Source: an uncultured Eubacteriales bacterium | GTDB taxonomy: Bacteria > Bacillota > Clostridia > TANB77 > CAG-508 | Reading direction: 5' to 3' | DNA length: 46,401 nt | Assembly (NCBI GenBank): GCA_948468315.1 | Contig: CAOKHL010000012.1 | Span: 1 to 46,401 of the forward strand | Shown here: positions 9,666 through 18,918 of the stretch, piece after piece | How the letters are laid out: every line of letters begins with the position of its first letter | Numbering within the stretch: position 1 is the stretch's first letter | Program-made: the position numbers and the translations under genes | Notes under the pieces: generated by a model | What the model was told of the DNA's origin: nothing | What the model saw: only the letters and a program-made list of their open reading frames with translations | Databases searched by the model: none

Positions 9666-10211
9666 CTATATTTTATTTAAATAAATCCCATAATTATTTG
9701 TAACAGGGTCCTTAAACCATCCTATTTTAGAGGGAAAATAAGTAAACACTGTAAAACATAATAATAAGAATATTAAAAAGATAATAGCAATCTTTTTATC
9801 ACAAATAAAATTAGAATTCATAATTTTATACGCTAGCCATTCTCCTAATATTACAGCTACAAAAAAACTACCAATATCTAAAATAGCAAGATTTGTTCCA
9901 ATAATTCCTGTGTATGTATAAAAAAATACTGTAACAAATAGTATAGATGTAACTATTCCTATTGTTTTTGCACATAAAAAGTTTAAAACATTTTTACCTA
10001 TATAAAAATAGCCTATGATTGTGGTAATTAACATTGGAAAAAATAATAATTTTAGATGTTCCCATGTACTTTCATTTACAGCAGAAAATGCAGCTACAAA
10101 TAAATTATTATTTGACCATTCATATGTAAAATGTAATAAAGTTCCTAATATCCAAACAAATACAACACTAAATATTTGGAATTTTAGTATTTTTAATTTT
10201 GAACTTTCCAT
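9666..10211 (-). CDS. DUF6512-type integral membrane protein
   Basis: Seen: 181 residues, start ATG 10211 with GGGAGG seven bases upstream. There are five or six hydrophobic segments (about 10-28, 55-73, 82-105, 110-130, 140-160). The conserved-looking early part (TLLHFTYEW, then SAVNESTWEHLK) is what I associate with the DUF6512 family, which has no known function. It is in the cytoplasmic membrane and shares an operon with the downstream hydrolase. No catalytic or transport signature was recognised. Confidence 0.7.
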   Translation of the reverse strand: MESSKLKILKFQIFSVVFVWILGTLLHFTYEWSNNNLFVAAFSAVNESTWEHLKLLFFPMLITTIIGYFYIGKNVLNFLCAKTIGIVTSILFVTVFFYTYTGIIGTNLAILDIGSFFVAVILGEWLAYKIMNSNFICDKKIAIIFLIFLLLCFTVFTYFPSKIGWFKDPVTNNYGIYLNKI

Positions 10212-10277
10212 ATATAACCTCCCATATTATATATGAAATTATTTTACAAATTGTTACGCTATCTATTTATAAATAAA

Positions 10278-10697
10278 CTATTCTTCATTCAAAGTCTCAC
10301 AATATTTACATCTATATGTTCTCTTTTCTTTATCAGTTAAAATAAATATGTGCTTCAATTCTTGTTCTATTGAAGTAATACATCTTGGATTTTTACATTT
10401 TATAATATTTGTAATTTCTTTTGGAAGTTCGACATGATATTTGTCTACTCTTTCATCATTTTCTATTATATTTATAGTTATATTTGGGTCTATATATCCT
10501 AATATATTTAAGTCTAAATCTATATTTTTATCAATTTTTATAATATCTTTTCTTCCCATTTTATTACTTTTAGCATTTGTAATTATAGCAACTGAACAAT
10601 CTAATTCTCCTAATTTTAGAGCATTATATATGTCTAGTCCTTTTTTAGCTTGTATATGGTCTATTACAATTCCATCTTTTATACTATCTATATTCAA
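10278..10697 (-). CDS. pyrI: Aspartate carbamoyltransferase regulatory chain
   Basis: Non-catalytic subunit that binds nucleotide effectors and joins catalytic trimers of PyrB. Seen: 139 residues with the N-terminal allosteric domain (MNIDSIKDGIVIDHI) and a C-terminal zinc domain with four cysteines in CKNPRC (about 107-112) and CKYC (about 132-135). The start is TTG at 10697 with GGAGGG eight bases upstream, 12 bases after the pyrB stop, so the two are translated from one message. Somewhat shorter than the enterobacterial chain but otherwise ordinary. Presence of PyrI suggests a B2-type allosteric enzyme. Confidence 0.93.
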   Translation of the reverse strand: MNIDSIKDGIVIDHIQAKKGLDIYNALKLGELDCSVAIITNAKSNKMGRKDIIKIDKNIDLDLNILGYIDPNITINIIENDERVDKYHVELPKEITNIIKCKNPRCITSIEQELKHIFILTDKEKRTYRCKYCETLNEE

Positions 10698-10709
10698 TTA
10701 AAATCCCTC

Positions 10710-11624
10710 CTATTTTATTTCTAATAATTTTAATATAAGTGCCATTCTGATATACTTTCCATATCTTGCTTGTTTAAAATAACAAGCTCTTGGGTCATCA
10801 TCTACTTCAACAGCTATCTCATTTACCCTTGGTAATGGATGCATTATACATAAATCTTGCTTTGCTTTTTCAAGTTTTTCTTTATTCAAAATATAATAAT
10901 CTTTTAATCTTAAATAATCTTCTTCGTTGAAAAACCTTTCTTTTTGAACTCTTGTCATGTATAAAATATCAAGGTCTCCTATATGTTCTTCAATATCATT
11001 TGTTTCAATATATGGAATATCATTCTTTTCTAAGATTTCTTTTTTTACATATTCTGGTACTTTAAGTTCATCTGGAGAAATCAAAATAAATTTAATATTT
11101 TTATATCTTGACATTGCTGTAATTAGTGAGTGAACAGTTCTTCCAAATTTTAAATCTCCACATAGCCCAATTGTTAAATTCTCTAGTCTATTTTTTTCGC
11201 AGAAAATAGTAAGTAAATCTGTTAATGTTTGTGTTGGATGACTATGTCCTCCATCTCCTGCATTTATTATTGGTACAGTTGATTTTAAAGATGCAACTAA
11301 TGGCGCACCTTCTTTTGGGTGTCTCATAGCTATAATATCACTATAACATCCTACCATTCTTGTTGTGTCAGATACACTTTCTCCTTTTGATGCCGAACTT
11401 GAACTTGCTTCAGAAAACCCTATTACATTTCCTCCTAATTCCATCATTGCTGCTTCAAAACTAAGTCTTGTCCTTGTACTTGGTTCAAAAAATAGAGTAG
11501 CCAATTTTTTATATTTGCACTTTTCTTGGTATTTTTCAGGATGTGCAATTATATCTTTGGCTACTCCAATTAATTCGTCTATTTCTTGTACTGATAAGTC
11601 TTTTATATCAATTAAATGTCTCAT
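10710..11624 (-). CDS. pyrB: Aspartate carbamoyltransferase catalytic chain
   Basis: Condenses carbamoyl phosphate and aspartate in the first committed step of pyrimidine synthesis. Seen: 304 residues, normal length. The carbamoyl-phosphate loop is [13 protein letters not shown] (about 46-58); later sites are [15 protein letters not shown] (about 123-137) and [10 protein letters not shown] (about 261-270). The start ATG has AGGAGG upstream. It is first in a pyrBI operon with its own promoter at 11655-11683. I saw no PyrR-type attenuator in the short leader, which argues for control by allostery through PyrI or by promoter activity. pyrC lies 12 kb away. Confidence 0.96.
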   Translation of the reverse strand: MRHLIDIKDLSVQEIDELIGVAKDIIAHPEKYQEKCKYKKLATLFFEPSTRTRLSFEAAMMELGGNVIGFSEASSSSASKGESVSDTTRMVGCYSDIIAMRHPKEGAPLVASLKSTVPIINAGDGGHSHPTQTLTDLLTIFCEKNRLENLTIGLCGDLKFGRTVHSLITAMSRYKNIKFILISPDELKVPEYVKKEILEKNDIPYIETNDIEEHIGDLDILYMTRVQKERFFNEEDYLRLKDYYILNKEKLEKAKQDLCIMHPLPRVNEIAVEVDDDPRACYFKQARYGKYIRMALILKLLEIK

Positions 11625-11654
11625 CTTTTTCCTCCTTAAAATTTTTTCTTTCTT

Positions 11655-11683
11655 ATTTTAATAGATATTAGTTTTGGTGTCAA
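11655..11683 (-). promoter_or_regulatory. Promoter of pyrBI
   Basis: Minus-strand TTGACA (11678-11683), a 17-base spacer, and TAAAAT (11655-11660), about 30 bases before the pyrB ATG. The short leader leaves no room for an attenuator. Confidence 0.7.
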
Positions 11684-11713
11684 TATTTTGTAATAAATAT
11701 TTTAATAAAGTCA

Positions 11714-11748
11714 AAAAATGCCAATAAGTTTATTTTATTGGCATTTTT
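11714..11748 (-). terminator. Terminator of the thioesterase gene
   Basis: AAAAATGCCAATAA (11714-11727) and TTATTGGCATTTTT (11735-11748) form a perfect 14-bp stem directly after the stop codon at 11749, with T tracts on both sides. It separates the thioesterase from pyrBI. Confidence 0.8.
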
Positions 11749-12162
11749 CTATTTCATACAATTTATTAAAATATCATATGCTTCTTTATCATATTTCTTC
11801 AAATTTATAGGTTTTAATTCTGTATTAGTAAAACAATGTCTTGTTTCTCCTTCAAGAACTAATTCTCCTGTTTTTTCATTTATAATTTCATATCCTACAC
11901 ACATTTGAATTCCAGTAAATTTTGTTACCTTTGTTTTTATTTTCAAAGTGTCTCCAAATGTTGAAGAATGCTTATATGAGCAATTAACCCCAAGTACAGG
12001 TATCATAATTTCTTTTGCTTCTAAAGCTTCATATGGTAATTTTATTGTCTTTAGGAATTCACATCTTGCTTCTTCTAAAAATCTTACATAATTAGAATGA
12101 TGTGTTATACCCATTTTATCTGTTTCATAATAATTAACTGTTCTTTCAAAAATAAATTCCAT
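11749..12162 (-). CDS. YbgC/FadM-like acyl-CoA thioesterase (hotdog fold)
   Basis: Seen: 137 residues, the usual size for a single hotdog domain. The N-terminal YETDKMGITHHSNYVRFLEEAR carries the catalytic aspartate region (D15 with H20/H21) of the 4HBT/YbgC group; the long helix and TRHCFTN strand follow. It should be a cytosolic thioesterase for short acyl-CoAs. The ATG has AGGAAAG upstream. It is alone between the repeat cluster at 12180-12290 and its own terminator. Substrate is not inferable. Confidence 0.85.
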   Translation of the reverse strand: MEFIFERTVNYYETDKMGITHHSNYVRFLEEARCEFLKTIKLPYEALEAKEIMIPVLGVNCSYKHSSTFGDTLKIKTKVTKFTGIQMCVGYEIINEKTGELVLEGETRHCFTNTELKPINLKKYDKEAYDILINCMK

Positions 12163-12180
12163 CTTTCCTATAACCTTCTT

Positions 12181-12290
12181 TCATTTTTCCCTGTTTAGTA
12201 CCGGTTCTTTTTTGGGGATTTAGCTATTTCCTTGTTAGGGGCCAGTTCTTTTTTAGGGAATTTTATAAAGAACTGGCACCAAATGAGGAA
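12181..12290. repeat. Intergenic repeat cluster, GTGCC-GTTCTTT family
   Basis: On the minus strand two units about 40 bases apart each read CCC-AAAAAAGAAC followed by an xGGxxC box and a GGAA-rich tail; a partial third lies inverted. GCCAGTTCTTT (12241-12251) and AAAGAACTGGC (12267-12277) are a perfect 11-bp inverted pair. It resembles the repeats at 14551, 16303 and 26931. It supplies the last codons and stop of recD2 (12263). Confidence 0.75.
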
Positions 12291-14516
12291 TTTAGTTTAA
12301 ATTTTAGTCCTGTGTTTCTTTTTTTGCTGTCTACATTTTGTATCATATAATTAGTTGTTCTTATGTCACTAACAATAATTAGAAGTTCTCTCGCTCTTGT
12401 TACTCCTGTATATAATAAGTTTCTTGTAAGTAGCATTGGTGCTGCTTTTGGTATACACATAATTACTACATCAAATTCGCTTCCGTTGAGCTTTGTGTAT
12501 TGTTATTGAATAACTATGTTCTATTTGCTCTAAATCTGAAAATTGATACCATGCTATTTTTTCATCATCAAATTTTATTTCTACATTTTTTTCTTTTTCA
12601 TCTATATCTATTATTGTTCCAAATTCCCCATTAAATACACCTGTTCCTGTTTCATTTGTTAGATGTTTTTCCCAATATATGTCATAATTATTTTTTACTT
12701 GCATTATTCGGTCTCCAACTCTATATATAACACCTTGTGATGCCTTTTCTTTTTTGTTTTCACTATATGGGTTTAATACTTCTTGAAGTGATTTATTTAA
12801 TTCTTTTGTTCCAAGAGATCCTTTTTTTGTTGGTGTTAAAACTTGAATATTTTCAAAAAAATCATAGTTTCCATAATTTCTAAGTCTTCCAGTACATAAT
12901 GAAATTACTTGTTGTCTAATTTTTTCTGGATTTACTTCATTTATGAAAAAGAAATCTTCTTTTGAGTCTTCTGCTAATTCTTCTTTTGGAACAAATCCAT
13001 TTCCTTCATTTATTCTGTGTGCATTAACAATTATTTTACTTTTAGCAGCTTGTCTAAAAATTTTGTCTAAATGTATTGTTGTAATTTTTTGTGATTCTAT
13101 TATATCTTTTAATACACTTCCAGGACCTACTGACGCTAACTGGTCACTATCTCCTACTAATATTAATTTTGTTCCTTGATATATTGATTGTAATAAATAG
13201 TTCATTAAAAACATATCTACCATAGACATTTCATCAACTATTACAATATCAGCATCTATAGGTGCTCCTTGATAGTCTCCAGCTTTTTTATATAAACCAT
13301 CTTCACTTATTTTGCCTATTTCGAGAAGTCTATGAAGTGTGCTTGCTTCTATTCCTGTTGTTTCTGTCATCCTCTTTGCTGCTCTACCTGTTGGAGCTGC
13401 TAAAACTACTTTGTTATTTCGTTTTTGGTATATTTCTATTATAGATTTTATTATTGTTGTTTTTCCAGTTCCTGGTCCTCCTGTTATTATTGTAACATTA
13501 TGCTCATTTACAGCTTTTATCGCTTCTTTTTGTTTTTCTGATAGTTCAATAACATTAAATTCTTCTATTTTTTTAGTTTCTTCCTCAATTCCTTTTATTT
13601 TTTTTGAATTTTTAGAATTATCTAATTTCATTAATCTATTACATATTGCTACTTCTGTATTATAAAAGCTTTCTAGATATACCCATTCTATTCCATCTTC
13701 TCTTTCTTCTATTACAATTTCGCCTTTTGCCTTTAAATTTATTAGACTATTTTCTATATCATCTATTCCTATGTTTAATAAGTTTGATACATATTCTTCT
13801 AAGTTCTGTAAAATGCTACAAGCATGTCCGTTGTATGTCGTTTGGATTAATGCATATTTTATTCCACTAGTTATCCTTTTACTACTGCTTTTATCTATTC
13901 CTAAATCTAATGCTGTTTTATCTATTTGTTTAAAATCTACTCCTCTTACTAAATCTACCAAAATATACGGATTTTCTTCAATTTGCTGGATTGCTGTTAC
14001 CCCCAACTTGTCAAAAATCTTTTTAGAGTTTTCTATTCCTACATTGAACCTTTCTAAAAACCCAACTATTTGCCATACTTCCCAGCTTTCTACAAAACTT
14101 TCAGATATTTCTAATGCTCTTTCTTTACTTATTCCTTTAACTTTTTTAAGCTCTAATGGGTCATATTTAATTATATCAATTGTATTTTCTCCAAATTTTT
14201 CTACAATCTTTTTTGCTGTTGCAGGCCCTACTCCTTTTATTGTACCATTTCCTAAATATCTTTCTAATGCTTCTAAAGTCTCAGGCATTACTTTTTCAAA
14301 TGTTTCTACTTTAAATTGCTCTCCATATTCTTTATGTTCTACAAATTTTCCAATAACTTTTATATTGTCTCCTTCTGCTATAAACGGTAGATATCCTACT
14401 ATTGTTTCGACTTTTTCTAATTCATCTATATACATTTCTGCTATTGTATAACTATTTAATTCATTTTGATATATTATTCCTAATATTTCTCCTGAAAGTT
14501 CCAATTTTTTCTCCAT
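12263..14516 (-). pseudogene. recD2: RecD2-type DNA helicase, frameshifted near the 3' end
   Basis: Family: RecD2/YrrC 5'-3' DNA helicase involved in repair. Seen: residues 1-340 carry the N-terminal domain with helix-hairpin-helix-like GTIKGVGPATAKKIVEKFGE. The helicase core has Walker A GGPGTGKTT, DEMSMVD, GDSDQLASVGPG, and motif VI-like SITIHKAQ. After HKAQ the frame turns to a stop; removing one C (plus-strand G at 12485) restores GSEFDVVIMCIP followed by MLLTRNLLYTGVTRA, the expected family end. Full length would be about 750 residues. Start: ATG 14516 (MEKKLELSGEILG) matches the family; an ATG at 14609 lies upstream, and the codons between them derive from a repeat. Either a true mutation, a sequence error, or frameshifting. 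C-terminal residues NSSFGASSL are encoded by the repeat at 12241-12290. Confidence 0.85.
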
Positions 14517-14550
14517 TTTTAATAATATTTTTCTAGGTAACTGTTTATTG

Positions 14551-14595
14551 AGTGCCTGTTCTTTTTTGTCTTTTTGACATTTAAGAACAGGCACT
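14551..14595. repeat. Hairpin repeat of the GTGCC-GTTCTTT family
   Basis: AGTGCCTGTTCTT (14551-14563) and AAGAACAGGCACT (14583-14595) are perfect 13-base inverted arms. It lies between the Rpn gene and recD2, and would be translated if the upstream recD2 start were used. Confidence 0.75.
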
Positions 14596-14621
14596 TGGGT
14601 TAGTACCAAATATTTATCGAT

Positions 14622-15458
14622 TTATAATTTTTCTATTTCCTCTTTGGTTAGTCCTGTTAATTCAACTATCTCTTCTATTGTCATTTTTTTCACTCTCATC
14701 TTCTTAGCTGTTTCTATTTTTCCTTGTTTTATTCCTACTTCTATTCCCTTATCATATCCATGGTTGTGTATTGCTTTTTGATCCATAATATATTTTTCTC
14801 TTAATTCCGTTAGTCTTCTTTCTCTTTTATCTTGACTTATTTCTTCTAATATTTTTTTTGCCTTTTTGATTTCTCTATTCTCCATATCTCGTACCACCTC
14901 GGGATTATTTATAAATTGAAGCCATAAGCTTAATGTATTGTTTTCCTTTTGTATAATTTTTTTAGCCTTTTCCAACTCTATTATATAAATTTCGAGTACA
15001 TCTGTCAACACTAAATGTCTGTTTTTTTCTTCCCTTATATTCCATTTTGTTTGGTATCCTTGTATTTCTGATAAGTTTTCTAAATTGTAATCACTTATTA
15101 ATATTATTATACTTTTTTCTAACTTTTCATAATCCATTCCAGATTTTATACTACTAGTATACATTTTACTCCAATAAAATAGTAATCTTTTTTCTATATC
15201 TTTTCTGTCCACTATTTGCATCTCAATATTACAATTAATATTGTTGTTTAATTTTGCTTTAATGTCTAGTATTCCTACTTTATCATCAAATAAATCTTTT
15301 TCTGTTATAGGGTTATAATCCAACTCTATTTCTTTTATGTTATCTAATAATATTGATTTTAAAAAATCTTTTGTAATTTCTTCGTTTCCAGTATATCCAA
15401 ATATTCTTTTAAATACATAGTCATTTTTGGGATTTAATAATTTTGTGATAATAATCAC
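14622..15458 (-). CDS. Rpn-family PD-(D/E)XK nuclease / putative transposase
   Basis: Seen: 278 residues beginning with the family signature LLNPKNDYVFKRIFG (about 7-21). The nuclease core has DDKVGILDIKAKL and NIEMQIVDR (about 65-95), giving an aspartate and an ExQ pair. The rest is an alpha-rich region and a C-terminal charged helical tail (KGIEVGIKQGKIETAKKM, then ELTGLTKEEIEKL) that varies between paralogues. Known: Rpn proteins (PF12784) are DNA nucleases that promote recombination and are usually multicopy; some act in defence. The likely start is GTG 15458 after AAAGG, with tight spacing; a later start is possible. No terminal repeats suggest it is an active mobile element here. Confidence 0.85.
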   Translation of the reverse strand: MIIITKLLNPKNDYVFKRIFGYTGNEEITKDFLKSILLDNIKEIELDYNPITEKDLFDDKVGILDIKAKLNNNINCNIEMQIVDRKDIEKRLLFYWSKMYTSSIKSGMDYEKLEKSIIILISDYNLENLSEIQGYQTKWNIREEKNRHLVLTDVLEIYIIELEKAKKIIQKENNTLSLWLQFINNPEVVRDMENREIKKAKKILEEISQDKRERRLTELREKYIMDQKAIHNHGYDKGIEVGIKQGKIETAKKMRVKKMTIEEIVELTGLTKEEIEKL

Positions 15459-15653
15459 TACCTTTCTTTGATTTAATTTTTTAAGAAAGAAATTTTATAA
15501 TATATTGAAATAAACATTATTTATATTAACACAAAAATTCCTATTTGTCACTAATCTAATAAAATTTTCAGAAAAAATCCTTTTTAGTTTTAGTAGGTTT
15601 TAAATCTCTTACATCTTATCTTTTAGTTTGACCACCAAGTCTATTCATTTTTC

Positions 15654-15682
15654 TTGACTTTTTCACTAATAAATAATATACT
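15654..15682 (+). promoter_or_regulatory. Promoter of porCDAB
   Basis: TTGACT (15654-15659) and TATACT (15677-15682) with a 17-base spacer, about 30 bases before the porC ATG. The 250-base region upstream to 15458 shows nothing else recognisable. Confidence 0.7.
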
Positions 15683-15711
15683 ACAAATATAAAATTTAAA
15701 GGAGGTCAAAA

Positions 15712-16290
15712 ATGGATAACCTAATAGAAATTAGATGGCATGGCCGTGGTGGACAAGGTGCAAAAACTGCTTCTCTACTTTTAGCTGATGCCGCATTTAA
15801 CACTGGAAAATATATTCAAGGTTTCCCTGAATATGGACCAGAAAGAATGGGTGCACCAATTACAGCATATAACCGTATAAGTGACAACCCAATTACAGTA
15901 CATAGCAATATTTATGAACCAGATTATGTAGTAGTAGTAGATGACACATTATTAGAAACTGTTGATGTAACAGCAGGTCTAAAACCAAATGGAGCAATAA
16001 TTATAAATACAACAAAAACACCAGATTACTTAAAATCTGTATTAAAAGGATATACAGGAAAAATTTACACAATAGATGCAAGAAAAATCTCAATGGAAGC
16101 ACTTGGAAAATACTTTCCAAACACGCCAATGCTTGCTTCAATAGTAAAGGTAAGTGAAATAATGTCTGATGAAGCATTCCTAAAAGATATGGAAGGTTCA
16201 TTCAAGCACAAATTTGCCAAAAAACCTGAAGTTATAGAAGGAAACATGAAAGCATTAGAAATGGCATTAAAAGAGATAAAACAAATATAG
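15712..16290 (+). CDS. porC: Pyruvate:ferredoxin oxidoreductase, gamma subunit
   Basis: Gamma subunit of the four-part 2-oxoacid:ferredoxin oxidoreductase that converts pyruvate and CoA to acetyl-CoA, CO2 and reduced ferredoxin. Seen: 192 residues, normal length. It opens IEIRWHGRGGQGAKTAS (about 4-20), the signature of this subunit, then FPEYGPERMGAP (about 43-54). AGGAGG lies eight bases before the ATG. It is first in the operon, behind a clear promoter. A 100-base gap holding a hairpin repeat separates it from porD. A relative acting on branched 2-oxoacids is possible, but the composition fits pyruvate. Confidence 0.93.
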   Translation: MDNLIEIRWHGRGGQGAKTASLLLADAAFNTGKYIQGFPEYGPERMGAPITAYNRISDNPITVHSNIYEPDYVVVVDDTLLETVDVTAGLKPNGAIIINTTKTPDYLKSVLKGYTGKIYTIDARKISMEALGKYFPNTPMLASIVKVSEIMSDEAFLKDMEGSFKHKFAKKPEVIEGNMKALEMALKEIKQI

Positions 16291-16302
16291 GTTCACATAA
16301 CA

Positions 16303-16375
16303 TTTTCCATTGGGGACAGGTCCCTTCGCGAAAAGAACCGTCCCCAATGGAAAAACATCTGTCCCAATTGGAAAA
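16303..16375. repeat. Hairpin repeat inside the por operon
   Basis: TTTTCCATTGGGGAC (16303-16317) and GTCCCCAATGGAAAA (16340-16354) are perfect 15-base inverted arms; a third partial arm, GTCCCAATTGGAAAA, follows at 16361-16375. The loop contains AAAAGAACCG, linking it to the other repeats here. No T run follows, so it is not an obvious terminator. Confidence 0.8.
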
Positions 16376-16393
16376 AAGAAAGGAGTTTTAATA

Positions 16394-16693
16394 ATGACAA
16401 ATATAAATAGAGATACACCAATTGAAGATTTAACTATTGGTGGAAATATATATGAGGCTGGAAATTCTAAAGATGTTAAAACTGGTGACTGGAGAAGTAT
16501 GAGACCTGTTTATATTGAAGAAAAATGTAAACAATGTGGTCTATGTTTCCCTGTTTGTCCTGAAAATGCAATTCCAGTTAATAAAGATTTAAAAAGAGAA
16601 GATTATAATTTTGATTATTGTAAAGGATGTGGCGTTTGTGCTGTTGTTTGTCCTTTTAAAGCAATTGAAATGAAGGAAGAAGGTGTTAAATAA
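16394..16693 (+). CDS. porD: Pyruvate:ferredoxin oxidoreductase, delta (ferredoxin) subunit
   Basis: Small iron-sulfur subunit passing electrons from the TPP-bearing subunits to external ferredoxin. Seen: 99 residues from ATG 16394, which has AGGAG eight bases upstream; a longer reading starting at 16310 would begin inside the repeat and is rejected. Two 4Fe-4S motifs, CKQCGLCFPVCP (about 46-57) and CKGCGVCAVVCP (about 77-88), are preceded by a GDWRSMRPVY segment typical of the delta chain. The stop TAA overlaps the ATG of porA by one base (TAATG), implying coupled translation. Confidence 0.94.
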   Translation: MTNINRDTPIEDLTIGGNIYEAGNSKDVKTGDWRSMRPVYIEEKCKQCGLCFPVCPENAIPVNKDLKREDYNFDYCKGCGVCAVVCPFKAIEMKEEGVK

Positions 16694-17886
16694 TGAGTAT
16701 AAGAGAAAGATTAAGTGGTAATGAAGCTGCAAGTTTTGCTATGAAACAGATTAATCCTGATGTTGTTGCTGCCTTCCCTATTACCCCATCAACAGAAATC
16801 CCTCAATATTTTTCAACATTTGTTGCAAATGGCACAGTTGATACTGAGTTTGTAGCGGTTGAAAGTGAACATAGTGCTATGTCTGCTTGTATTGGTGCTG
16901 AAGCTGCTGGATCTAGAGCTATGACAGCTACTTCTTCAAATGGTTTATCTTTTATGTGGGAAATGATTTATATTGCATCAAGTCTTAGACTTCCTATTGT
17001 TATGAATTTAGTTAATCGTGCTGTTTCTGGTCCATTAAATATACACAATGATCATTCAGATGCGATGGGAGTTCGTGATAGTGGTTGGATTATGTTATTT
17101 TCTGAAAACAATCAAGAAGCATATGACAATTTACTTATGGCTCACAGAATAGCTGAACATAAAGATGTTTTACTTCCTCTTATGGTTTGTCAAGATGGAT
17201 TTATTACATCACATTCTATTGAAAATATTATGTTAGAAGAAGATAATGAAGTTAAAAAGTTTATTGGAAAATATGAACCTGAACATTATTTATTAAACCA
17301 AAAAGAGCCTATGTCTGTTGGTCCTTTAGATTTACAAGCTTATCTATTTGAACATAAAGCTCAGCAAGGAATTGCTATGAAAAAAGCTAAAGATGTTATA
17401 TTAGAAGTTAGTAAAGATTTTGAAAAATGGACTGGTAGACATTATGGTTTATTCGAAGAATATAAACTTGATGATGCAGAAATTGCAATAGTTTGTATGA
17501 ATTCAACTGCTGGAACTACAAAATTTGTTGTAGATAAATTAAGAAGTCAAGGAATAAAAGCAGGTCTTTTAAAAATTAGAGTATATCGCCCATTCCCAGC
17601 TGAAGAAATTGCAAAAGCGCTTCAACATGTAAAAGCTGTTGCAGTTTTAGATAAATCAGATTCATTAAATAGTGCTGGTGGAGCTTTATTTACAGATGTT
17701 ACATCAGGTATGTTTGTAAATAATGTAAATGTTCCTACTATAAATTATGTTTATGGTATTGGTGGAAGAGATGTTCCTACTTCTCAAATTGAAAAAGTAT
17801 ACTCTGATTTAGCAGATATTGTAAAAACAGGAAATATTAGAAGTCCTTATAGATATTTAGGTTTAAGAACAAAGGAGGTAGAATAA
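16693..17886 (+). CDS. porA: Pyruvate:ferredoxin oxidoreductase, alpha subunit
   Basis: Alpha chain, bearing the pyrimidine-side TPP fold and the substrate domain II. Seen: 397 residues, normal. It opens with LSGNEAASFAMKQINPDVV and AAFPITPSTEIPQYF (about 29-43); later landmarks are VESEHSAMSACIGAEAAG (about 55-72) and ATSSNGLSFMWEM (about 78-90). It starts within the porD stop codon, and porB begins two bases after its stop, with GGAGG supplied by its own last codons. Cytosolic; part of the central anaerobic route to acetyl-CoA. Confidence 0.95.
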   Translation: MSIRERLSGNEAASFAMKQINPDVVAAFPITPSTEIPQYFSTFVANGTVDTEFVAVESEHSAMSACIGAEAAGSRAMTATSSNGLSFMWEMIYIASSLRLPIVMNLVNRAVSGPLNIHNDHSDAMGVRDSGWIMLFSENNQEAYDNLLMAHRIAEHKDVLLPLMVCQDGFITSHSIENIMLEEDNEVKKFIGKYEPEHYLLNQKEPMSVGPLDLQAYLFEHKAQQGIAMKKAKDVILEVSKDFEKWTGRHYGLFEEYKLDDAEIAIVCMNSTAGTTKFVVDKLRSQGIKAGLLKIRVYRPFPAEEIAKALQHVKAVAVLDKSDSLNSAGGALFTDVTSGMFVNNVNVPTINYVYGIGGRDVPTSQIEKVYSDLADIVKTGNIRSPYRYLGLRTKEVE

Positions 17887-17887
17887 G

Positions 17888-18838
17888 ATGGCATATAATA
17901 TGAAAGAAGTTATAGCAAATAAGCCTTCAAGATTTAGCGAAGGTCATAAAATGTGTGCTGGATGTGGTGCCCCAGTTGTTGCAAGACATATATTAAGAGC
18001 TTTAAAAGAAGAAGATCATGCTGTTATTGCTGGTGCTACTGGTTGTATGGAAGTTTCTACTTTTACTTATCCTTATACATCTTGGACAGATTCTTTTATT
18101 CATACTGCATTTGAATGCGCAGCTTCTACCCTATCTGGAGCTGAAGCAGCATATAAGTCTCTTAAAAGACAAGGAAAGTTACCAGAAGATAACCATACTA
18201 AATTTATAGCATTCGGAGGAGATGGTGGAACTTATGATATAGGTTTACAAGCTTTATCTGGTGCTATGGAAAGAGGTCATGATTTAACTTATGTATGTTA
18301 TGATAATGGAGCATATATGAATACAGGAATTCAACGTTCTTCTGCAACTCCAAAATTTGCAGACACAACAACAACTCCTGCTGGAAAGGTTGTTCCTGGA
18401 AAAATGCAATCTAGAAAAGATTTAACTGGAATTTTAGTAGAACATCATATTCCATATGTAGCTCAATCAATAGCATTTATGGACTTTAGAGATTTATATG
18501 AAAAAGCTGAAAAAGCAATATATACAGAAGGTCCTACATTTTTAAATGTTTTTTCTCCATGTCCACGTGGATGGGGTTATGATACTCCAGAACTTATGAA
18601 TATAAATAAATTAGCTGTTCAAACATGCTACTGGCCTTTATATGAAGTTGTAGATGGAAAATATAAAATCACATACAAACCACCTAAAAAACTTCCTATT
18701 GAAGAATTCTTAAAACCTCAAAAGAGATTTAAACATATGTTTAAACCTGGTAATGAATGGATGATTGAAGAATTCCAAAAAGAAGTCGATAGACGTTGGC
18801 AAGAACTTTTAGATTTAGAAGAAATGACAAATAAATAA
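17888..18838 (+). CDS. porB: Pyruvate:ferredoxin oxidoreductase, beta subunit
   Basis: TPP-binding chain of the enzyme. Seen: 316 residues. The N-terminal HKMCAGCGAP (about 20-29) gives two cysteines for the internal 4Fe-4S cluster, with further cysteines in GATGCMEVSTF (about 50-60) and after residue 210. The TPP signature is GGDGGTYDIGLQALSGAMER followed by YDNGAYMNTGIQRS (about 112-155). It ends the por operon and is followed by the terminator at 18870-18907. Its size and motifs match the four-subunit form rather than the single-chain PFOR common in many clostridia. Confidence 0.95.
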   Translation: MAYNMKEVIANKPSRFSEGHKMCAGCGAPVVARHILRALKEEDHAVIAGATGCMEVSTFTYPYTSWTDSFIHTAFECAASTLSGAEAAYKSLKRQGKLPEDNHTKFIAFGGDGGTYDIGLQALSGAMERGHDLTYVCYDNGAYMNTGIQRSSATPKFADTTTTPAGKVVPGKMQSRKDLTGILVEHHIPYVAQSIAFMDFRDLYEKAEKAIYTEGPTFLNVFSPCPRGWGYDTPELMNINKLAVQTCYWPLYEVVDGKYKITYKPPKKLPIEEFLKPQKRFKHMFKPGNEWMIEEFQKEVDRRWQELLDLEEMTNK

Positions 18839-18869
18839 TTCTTTTAAATTGTGACTATATAAATTCACA

Positions 18870-18907
18870 AAAGGACCATATCATTTTATAAAATGATATG
18901 GTCCTTT
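18870..18907. terminator. Bidirectional terminator between porB and ferredoxin
   Basis: AAAGGACCATATCATTTTAT and its reverse complement form a perfect inverted repeat covering 18870-18907, with T tracts on both strands. It serves the convergent por and ppaC-ferredoxin operons. Confidence 0.85.
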
Positions 18908-18918
18908 AAATAAAAAAT

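Noticed and set aside
11625..11748. PyrR-type attenuator upstream of pyrBI
   Set aside because: The promoter is only about 30 bases from the start codon and the one hairpin belongs to the upstream thioesterase gene.
12471..12500. Reassigned or unassigned CGG codon explaining the frameshifts
   Set aside because: CGG occurs in frame as an apparent Arg codon at 27040-27042, so reassignment is not supported by this window.
15712..18838. Minus-strand ORFs opposite porC and other genes (for example 16001-16201, 16065-16247)
   Set aside because: They lie wholly inside clear por genes, have leucine-rich shadow composition and no ribosome sites.
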